Shown piece by piece: positions 49,060-54,032 of a DNA stretch of 54,032 nt. The stretch is from an uncultured bacterium (GTDB lineage: Bacteria; Verrucomicrobiota; Kiritimatiellia; RFP12; UBA1067). The stretch covers positions 15,041 through 69,072 of the forward strand of contig CADCCQ010000029.1 of NCBI GenBank assembly GCA_902799955.1, given 5' to 3'. Position 1 is the first letter of the stretch. Every line of letters begins with the position of its first letter. Below the pieces are notes generated by a model that saw nothing but the letters and a program-made list of their open reading frames with translations, had not been told where the DNA came from and searched no databases. Position numbers and translations under genes: made by a program.

Positions 49060-50424
49060 TCACGCCCTGCGCGAAAGCAGGTAGGTCATGTAAAGCGGCA
49101 AATACACGACCCCATCCCTTGTCATCACGTCTTTCTTGTGCAGTACAAAAGGCGTGTCGAGAAACGCCGCGAACTTTGCGCGGTACTTGTCCAGCGAGAC
49201 GGTGGAGTATTTGCGGCTGCTCTTGACTTCGATCGGCGAGACGTTGTGCTGCGGCATGGTGTGCGACTTGGAGACAAGGAAGTCGATTTCCATTCGATTG
49301 GACGCATCCGTCCTGTCGGAACTGGAGAAGAAGTAGAGTTTGTGCCCGGCGGCGCGGAGCATCTGCGCCACTACGTTTTCGACGATCATGCCTTCGTTTA
49401 TCTCGATGTCGTCGTCGAGAATCCTGTTGTGGATGTCTGCGGAGGCAAGTTCGTTTTCGTCGAACGCAAGACTGACGAGCAGCCCCGTGTCGCCAAGGTA
49501 GCATTTGAGCGTCGTCCTGTCCATGTTGAGCCGCAATCCGACGTTCGGCTCGCTCGCCCCGAAGCAGATGTTCACGGTCATCGCGCCTTTGAGCCATTCA
49601 AATGCGCCGTCGTAGTCGCGGATGCGTGCGTCTTCCTTAAGAGCCGACACGGAGAATTTCTTTTCGTGCTTGGAAAGCTGGGCAGGTATCTCGCTGAATA
49701 TTGACGAAACCTTTTCCCTGAGCGCCCCTGCGAACTTATGGATGTCGGCACGATAGAGGCTGAGGATGTTGCGCTTCTCGAACTCGACCTTCCGCAGGTC
49801 GTGCGTCGTCACGAACATTTCGACGACCTGCGGCATGCCACCAACGACAAGATACTGACGGAACACGTCCATGATCTGTCGGTGCATGTCTGCACCGACA
49901 GGAAGACGTTCCCTGAACCGCCGCTCAATCAGGGGGAGCATCGCCCCGTTGCCGGTCGCCCAGGCGAATTCCTCGAAATCCATGGGGAACATCTTCAAGT
50001 GGTATTCCTCGGATGGTATTACGATGTTCTTGACGTTCTTGCGGATTGATATGAGAGAGCCGGTTTCGATGTAGTGGAAGCGCCCGTCCTTGACAAGGTA
50101 CTTGATGGCCTCCCGTGCGCGGGGAAACCGCTGGACTTCGTCGAATATGATGACACTGTTGCCTTGAACAAGAGTCTTCCGATACGCCGAACAAAGATAC
50201 ATAAAGAACGTGTCGAGATCGTTCAGGTATTCCTCAAAGTAGCGCTTGACCTTTCGGGGAGCTGTGGCGAAATCGACGACAAGATAGGCGGCATATTCAT
50301 TTCTGGCGAATTCTTCGGCGATGTAGCTCTTGCCTACGCGCCGTGCGCCGTCCAGCATGACTGCGGACTTGCCATTGCTCGTTCTCTTCCATTCAAGAAG
50401 GGTTTCGTATATCTTGCGTTTCAT
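49060..50424 (-). CDS. AAA ATPase with DUF4143 domain
   Basis: 454 residues from the ATG at 50424. Walker A LDGARRVGKSYIAEEFA near 22-38, Walker B NSVIIFDEVQRFPRAREAIKYLV near 90, and a sensor segment YIETGSLISI. Then the DUF4143 part has LKMFPMDFEEFAWATGN, YLVVGGMPQVVEMF, LKCYLGDTGLLVSL, NEGMIVENVVAQMLRAAGHKLYFF, EIDFLV and SPIEVKSS (a nuclease-like core). The family is widespread and of unclear function. It lies between two tandem GH20 paralogues with its own promoter, and GH20 copy 1 follows after 32 nt. It is probably an insertion into the sugar operon. Confidence 0.92.
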   Translation of the reverse strand: MKRKIYETLLEWKRTSNGKSAVMLDGARRVGKSYIAEEFARNEYAAYLVVDFATAPRKVKRYFEEYLNDLDTFFMYLCSAYRKTLVQGNSVIIFDEVQRFPRAREAIKYLVKDGRFHYIETGSLISIRKNVKNIVIPSEEYHLKMFPMDFEEFAWATGNGAMLPLIERRFRERLPVGADMHRQIMDVFRQYLVVGGMPQVVEMFVTTHDLRKVEFEKRNILSLYRADIHKFAGALREKVSSIFSEIPAQLSKHEKKFSVSALKEDARIRDYDGAFEWLKGAMTVNICFGASEPNVGLRLNMDRTTLKCYLGDTGLLVSLAFDENELASADIHNRILDDDIEINEGMIVENVVAQMLRAAGHKLYFFSSSDRTDASNRMEIDFLVSKSHTMPQHNVSPIEVKSSRKYSTVSLDKYRAKFAAFLDTPFVLHKKDVMTRDGVVYLPLYMTYLLSRRA

Positions 50425-50449
50425 TTTTCTTTTCCCTGTTTGGCGGCAT

Positions 50450-50458
50450 ATTATATCA
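50450..50458 (-). promoter_or_regulatory. Extended -10 promoter of the ATPase gene
   Basis: TGA-TATAAT (50458-50450, minus). A leader of about 20 nt contains AGGG before the ATG at 50424. Confidence 0.6.
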
Positions 50459-50515
50459 TATTTACCTCTGTCCGCGCAAGTAGGCATGGTCGAAATCAAA
50501 GGATTCTCATATTCA

Positions 50516-50583
50516 AAATTCACACGTTTTCAAGGAATTCGCAAACATGAAATTCACACGTTTTCAAGGAATTCGCAAATATG
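50516..50583. repeat. 34-bp tandem duplication upstream of the ATPase gene
   Basis: Two adjacent copies (50516-50549 and 50550-50583) of a unit beginning AAATTCACACGTTTTCAAGG, differing at one position near the end (CATGA/TATGA). A degenerate GGGGAC/GTCCCC-type repeat (GGGCCTGTCCCCACA, 50589-50603) follows directly. The rest of the gap to GH20 copy 2 (50604-50717) is AT-rich with nothing identifiable. Confidence 0.85.
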
Positions 50584-50717
50584 ACATAGGGCCTGTCCCC
50601 ACAAATCTACATCGTTTTTGCGACCACTCATCTTACCCTCTGGAATATTTTAAAAATTCTCCTTATCTCCGAGACTCCTAATCTCCCAATAGCGAAAGCA
50701 ATAATCAAAGTTATCCG

Positions 50718-52982
50718 CTACTTCAACGGGGCGCAGTTGACGTGCGCGCGGATGAGGCGGAGGCGGTGCGCGGCGGCGCGCTGCGAGAACTCTGCGAAGT
50801 CGCGCTTGGCGGGGTCGGGGTACGTCCATAGCACCTCTGCCAGCGCAAGGCCGCGCGGCCAGAGCTTCCATTCTAGGTCATAGCGGTAGAACGTGTGAGA
50901 CGTCCAGTTGCAGCACTGTCCGCCCACGATGTGCGGACGCGCCGCCGCGTCCACTCCGGCGAGCGGATCGAACTGATAGACTTTCGAAAGGGGAAGCCTT
51001 ACGCCTCCGAAGTACATGTACGGGTCCTCGGGAAGGTTCTGGCGGTAGTCAAAGTATGTGTACATGTGCGGCGTCATCACGATGTCGTATCCCTGGTTCG
51101 CGGCGGCGACGCCCGCTCCCTGGACGCGGTAGCACATTCCCATTGTGGATTTCGGCAGCAGCGACGTGATCTTCGTGTTGCTCACGTTGACGTGGCGGTT
51201 CTTGGACTCGATGAAGATTTCGTCCCACCCGATGGCGCGACGCCCCTTCTTCGCCAAATACTCCGTGAAGTGCCGCGTCACCCATGGCTGGATCTGCTCA
51301 ATGCCCGTCAATCCCTCGCTCTTGACGAACGCCTGGCACTTCGGGCACTTCTCCCAGAACGTGCGCGGGCATTCGTCGCCGCCGATGTGTATGACCTCGG
51401 ACGGGAATATCTCGCACACATGGTCAAGCACTTTCTCAATGAAACGTATCGAGTCGGGATTGCCGATGCACAGCACGCCGTTGCCGCCGCCTCCGAAGTT
51501 GGACGGATCGCGTTCGCGCTTGAGAATGTACTGCGGATCGCAGGCTAACTGCGGATAGGCGCAAAGCGCGCACACGGAATGCCCTGGGAACTCGATCTCC
51601 GGCACCACGGTGATGTGACGCGCCTTCGCGTACGCCACTATCTCCCTCACGTCGTTTGCCGTGTAAATGCCCGGCGACACCTTCTCGCCATGGTACTTGC
51701 GGGACTGGCCGGCGACGAGGCACTCGCCGCCATATTGCTGCAGTTCGGGGAAGCCCGGGATTTCAAGCGGCCAATACTGGTCGTCGGTGATGTGCCAGTG
51801 GAACACGTTCAGCTTGAACCACGACATCTGTTCGAGGATATGCAGGATTACGTCCTTGCCGAAGAAGTGCCGCGCGTCGTCGAAGTTGACACCGCGCCAC
51901 TTGAACTTCGGCGCGTCAACAATCTCCACGCACGGATAGATTTTCTGCTTCGTCTTCGGATCGACCTTCTCGATCTGCGCGAGCGTCATCTTGGCGTAGA
52001 ACGCGCCCGCGTCGTCGGACGAGCGGATCGTCACGCCGTCCTTCGTGATCGAAAGTTCGTATCCCTCCGGCGGGATGGACGCGACTTTTTCGACCTTCGG
52101 CTCAGCCTTCGTGTGGCACTCGCCGCCGGTCACTGTCATCTTCTGCGGCGCGGGGATGATTGCAAGTTTCTCTTCAGGCACCGGCTCAAAGGAAATCTTG
52201 TCGAGCCAGAGCGCGTTCGCGTCCTTGTCGCCGTTCTTGTTCAGTTTGCCCGGTGCGATCCAGAAGTACTCGCCGTCGTTCGGGACGAATGTGCAGATGT
52301 CGTACCAGACGTAGTCCGGGCTCATGCGATCCGCCCGCACGGACACTTGCCCGGCGAGCTTCCACGTCCGCTCGTCGAACACGCCCGCAGTGAATGCGTT
52401 TCCCCTTGCCGTCGCCGCGCACCTGAGACGCGCCCGCAGGCGGTACTTGACTCCCGGCTCGAAGGCGATCCGGTTCATCATCAGCATTGCACACCACTGG
52501 TGGTGCGAGTTGAACATCTTGATGGCGCGGCCGTCGCTCGCAAGCGGATCGTCCACGAACGCTCCGTATTCTCCGGGCCTGTCGAAACTCAGCGCGCTTT
52601 CCTGGAGTTCGCCGCAGAACGGCGTGGGGGAGAGACGCGCCGGCGCGTCGGGCGATCCAGCCACGATACCCCACACGATCGAACGGCGGCGCAAAACCTC
52701 CTTGCGGGCATCGTCCGCGCCCTCGCGCTCCTTGTCGATGCGCGCAAGCAGCGACTTCGCGAGGCGGCGGTGTTCGGCCAGCTTGCCGCGTTCCGCGACA
52801 AACGGACTCTTCCGCATCCACAAAAGTCTGTCGCCTTTCTGCGGTTTGGCGAGCATGCTCGCCATCCGCGCCGAATCCGCCTCGAACGCGACATCAACCG
52901 CCAGGGCGTCTACGACACACGAGAGGCTCATTGCAAACGCAACAGCCGCACCAATCATCGTGATCTTCTTTTGCGTTTTCAT
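50718..52982 (-). CDS. Exported GH20 beta-N-acetylhexosaminidase (copy 2)
   Basis: 754 residues. Signal peptide about 1-28. Same layout as copy 1: an N-terminal module with SFDRPGEYGAFVDDPLASDGRAIKMFNSHHQW, the GH20b domain (KLAIIPAPQKMTVTGGECH), and a barrel with VFHWHITDDQYWPLEIPGFPEL and the catalytic Asp-Glu near 535 in VIHIGGDECPRTFW. Unlike copy 1 it keeps the canonical HWHxTDDQ motif. Segments around GH20b and the C-terminal 40 residues are nearly identical between copies while the active-site surroundings differ. The start overlaps the stop of the thioredoxin gene (52979-52982). Confidence 0.94.
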   Translation of the reverse strand: MKTQKKITMIGAAVAFAMSLSCVVDALAVDVAFEADSARMASMLAKPQKGDRLLWMRKSPFVAERGKLAEHRRLAKSLLARIDKEREGADDARKEVLRRRSIVWGIVAGSPDAPARLSPTPFCGELQESALSFDRPGEYGAFVDDPLASDGRAIKMFNSHHQWCAMLMMNRIAFEPGVKYRLRARLRCAATARGNAFTAGVFDERTWKLAGQVSVRADRMSPDYVWYDICTFVPNDGEYFWIAPGKLNKNGDKDANALWLDKISFEPVPEEKLAIIPAPQKMTVTGGECHTKAEPKVEKVASIPPEGYELSITKDGVTIRSSDDAGAFYAKMTLAQIEKVDPKTKQKIYPCVEIVDAPKFKWRGVNFDDARHFFGKDVILHILEQMSWFKLNVFHWHITDDQYWPLEIPGFPELQQYGGECLVAGQSRKYHGEKVSPGIYTANDVREIVAYAKARHITVVPEIEFPGHSVCALCAYPQLACDPQYILKRERDPSNFGGGGNGVLCIGNPDSIRFIEKVLDHVCEIFPSEVIHIGGDECPRTFWEKCPKCQAFVKSEGLTGIEQIQPWVTRHFTEYLAKKGRRAIGWDEIFIESKNRHVNVSNTKITSLLPKSTMGMCYRVQGAGVAAANQGYDIVMTPHMYTYFDYRQNLPEDPYMYFGGVRLPLSKVYQFDPLAGVDAAARPHIVGGQCCNWTSHTFYRYDLEWKLWPRGLALAEVLWTYPDPAKRDFAEFSQRAAAHRLRLIRAHVNCAPLK

Positions 52983-53989
52983 ATTCCTTTGCTGTCGCGT
53001 TTCCTGAAACTCATTAGGTGATCCACATACGCCTTGGCGCCGCCTTTGCGGTAGCCCGTTTCACCAATCTTCTTCCCGTCGCCGTCGAAGACAAGGGCCG
53101 TGGGGAAACCTCTTATGCGGTATTTGTCGACAAGCGCTGGGTTCGCGCTCTTCGCATGCTCCGAAAGGAGACTCTTGTCTTCGGGCAAGTCGATGAACAC
53201 GAGGACATAGTCGTCCTTGACGCCTGATATGAACTCCGGCTTCGAGAAGACCTCGCGTTCCAGCTTCATGCACCACCCGCACCAGTCACTCCCCGAGAAG
53301 CAGGCGTATACGAACTTCCCCTCTGCCTTGGCTTTGGCGAACGCCGCGTCTAAATCGTCCGTAAAGCCGGCCGGCGTCGACGATCTGGGCTTGACGGGTT
53401 GCCTGTCCGGCGCGACGACGCCTAGAGAAGCGTCCGGCGCGGGAGAAGGCCTAGGATCAAGCACCTTGGCCTTGCTGCCGTCAGCATCGCCCTTGTTGGC
53501 GAAGAGCACGTTCACCGGCGCGTCGCAAATGAAGAACGAACCGTTTCTTCGCGCCCCTTTCTTCGACTCGATCTCGCCAGAAATCCGCACGGACTTGAGG
53601 AGAAGCTCCTGTTCGTACGGCTCGCTTCCGCCGGCTCCGAGGATGACTACCCTGGCGACGGACCCCTTGCCGGACAAAAGTCCGGACGCGCTCGTTCCGA
53701 ACGGATCGCCGCCCAGTATGGACACGTTGAAGTTCGGCCCAAGGAACAACCGCGACTTGACGCCTTCAGGAAAATCGTACTCGAGACGGAACACGGCCAG
53801 GTTCCCCGGCGTGACCACGATGCGCTTGTCCGGGGGGAGCGACTTTGCCGAGAAGTCGTCGGCGTCTGCGCGCTCAATGCTGACGCCGACGAGCTTGACC
53901 TTGAAGTCCGACGCCTTATGTTCGGCATAGCCCGCAAAGGCCACCGAGAACAGCGCACAAGCGGACAGCGCCATCTTGATTGCTTTCAT
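52979..53989 (-). CDS. Exported thioredoxin-fold protein
   Basis: 336 residues with a signal peptide (about 1-22). The N-terminal region (about 25-165) is beta-rich and unrecognised (PGNLAVFRLEYDFPEGVKSRLFLGPNF). A Pro/Ser linker (about 178-208) leads to a thioredoxin domain with YACFSGSDWCGWCMKLEREVF (C237-G-W-C240) and the cis-Pro segment RIRGFPTALVFDGDGKKIG. GGTG precedes the ATG. It is the first gene of the GH20 operon and its stop overlaps the GH20 start, so it may keep cysteines of the exported hydrolases in order. That role is inferred from position only. Confidence 0.88.
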   Translation of the reverse strand: MKAIKMALSACALFSVAFAGYAEHKASDFKVKLVGVSIERADADDFSAKSLPPDKRIVVTPGNLAVFRLEYDFPEGVKSRLFLGPNFNVSILGGDPFGTSASGLLSGKGSVARVVILGAGGSEPYEQELLLKSVRISGEIESKKGARRNGSFFICDAPVNVLFANKGDADGSKAKVLDPRPSPAPDASLGVVAPDRQPVKPRSSTPAGFTDDLDAAFAKAKAEGKFVYACFSGSDWCGWCMKLEREVFSKPEFISGVKDDYVLVFIDLPEDKSLLSEHAKSANPALVDKYRIRGFPTALVFDGDGKKIGETGYRKGGAKAYVDHLMSFRKRDSKGI

Positions 53990-54032
53990 TTCTCACCACA
54001 CCTTTCACTTTCTACTAATGCCCGTCTTTATC

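Noticed and set aside
50516..50583. CRISPR-like direct repeat
   Set aside because: The copies are adjacent with no spacer and there are only two, so it is a tandem duplication.

Overview
The window reads as chromosomal DNA of a Gram-negative, glycan-degrading bacterium of the PVC group, most likely a gut-type Verrucomicrobiota/Kiritimatiellae relative. This is inferred from TonB-dependent uptake with exported TAT proteins, a V-type ATPase subunit, exported GH20/GH51/GH95 hydrolases, high-GC coding sequence, and many short-period repeats in spacers. No 16S or marker comparison could be run, so the taxonomy is tentative.

Layout. 1-1867 (-): the N-terminal two thirds of a heavy-metal RND pump, preceded by a small Cys/His-rich exported protein (2026-2433). 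2506-3229 (+): rplU-rpmA with a canonical promoter, a leader hairpin and a strong terminator. 3342-12339 (-): a tightly packed series, TPR protein, LolA-like protein, AsmA-like protein with an LEA-like tail, glycogen phosphorylase, aminotransferase, YdjY-like exported protein, rarA. 12438-15711 (-): flippase and a BtuB-type receptor under a cobalamin riboswitch. 15939-18837 (+): GH95 fucosidase-like enzyme, tRNA-Asp, tRNA-Gln, YgjP-like protease, then an orphan V-ATPase subunit B (to 20175). 20183-30167 (-): glycosyltransferase, GH51 enzyme, two paralogous TAT metallophosphoesterases, a GxxExxY gene inside inverted repeats, a glucuronokinase-like GHMP kinase, galU and a NAGPA-domain protein. 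30439-34426: tadA (+), folP/rnhB/yggS (-) and an unrecognised protein (+). 35233-42188 (-): a complete trp operon (trpL-E-GD-C-B-A-F). 42393-53989: a secreted chitobiase-like-domain protein, a XylR-type regulator (+), then an amino-sugar cluster (-): thioredoxin, GH20, AAA/DUF4143 ATPase, GH20, GlcNAc kinase, murQ.

Regulation. The trp operon has a full transcription attenuator. It consists of a 25-residue leader peptide with three consecutive Trp codons, a 10-bp antiterminator pairing and a terminator with a U-run. btuB carries a B12 riboswitch. Most striking, in at least seven places the -10 hexamer lies only 6-8 nt before the start codon, in several with a -35 box at 17-18 bp. This predicts leaderless mRNAs, including one for the trp leader peptide itself, in a genome where many other genes use a normal GGAG/AGGA site. 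Extended -10 boxes (TGnTATAAT) are the common promoter form.

Genome dynamics. A GGGGAC/GTCCCC palindromic element sits twice inside folP; one copy coincides with a frame break and the other is read in frame. A GxxExxY gene is bounded by long imperfect inverted repeats. Several within-operon spacers consist of short repeats (GTTAGT-type, TAAAATGTAAAGT-type, a 21-nt unit), and two of them sit directly before start codons that lack a Shine-Dalgarno sequence.
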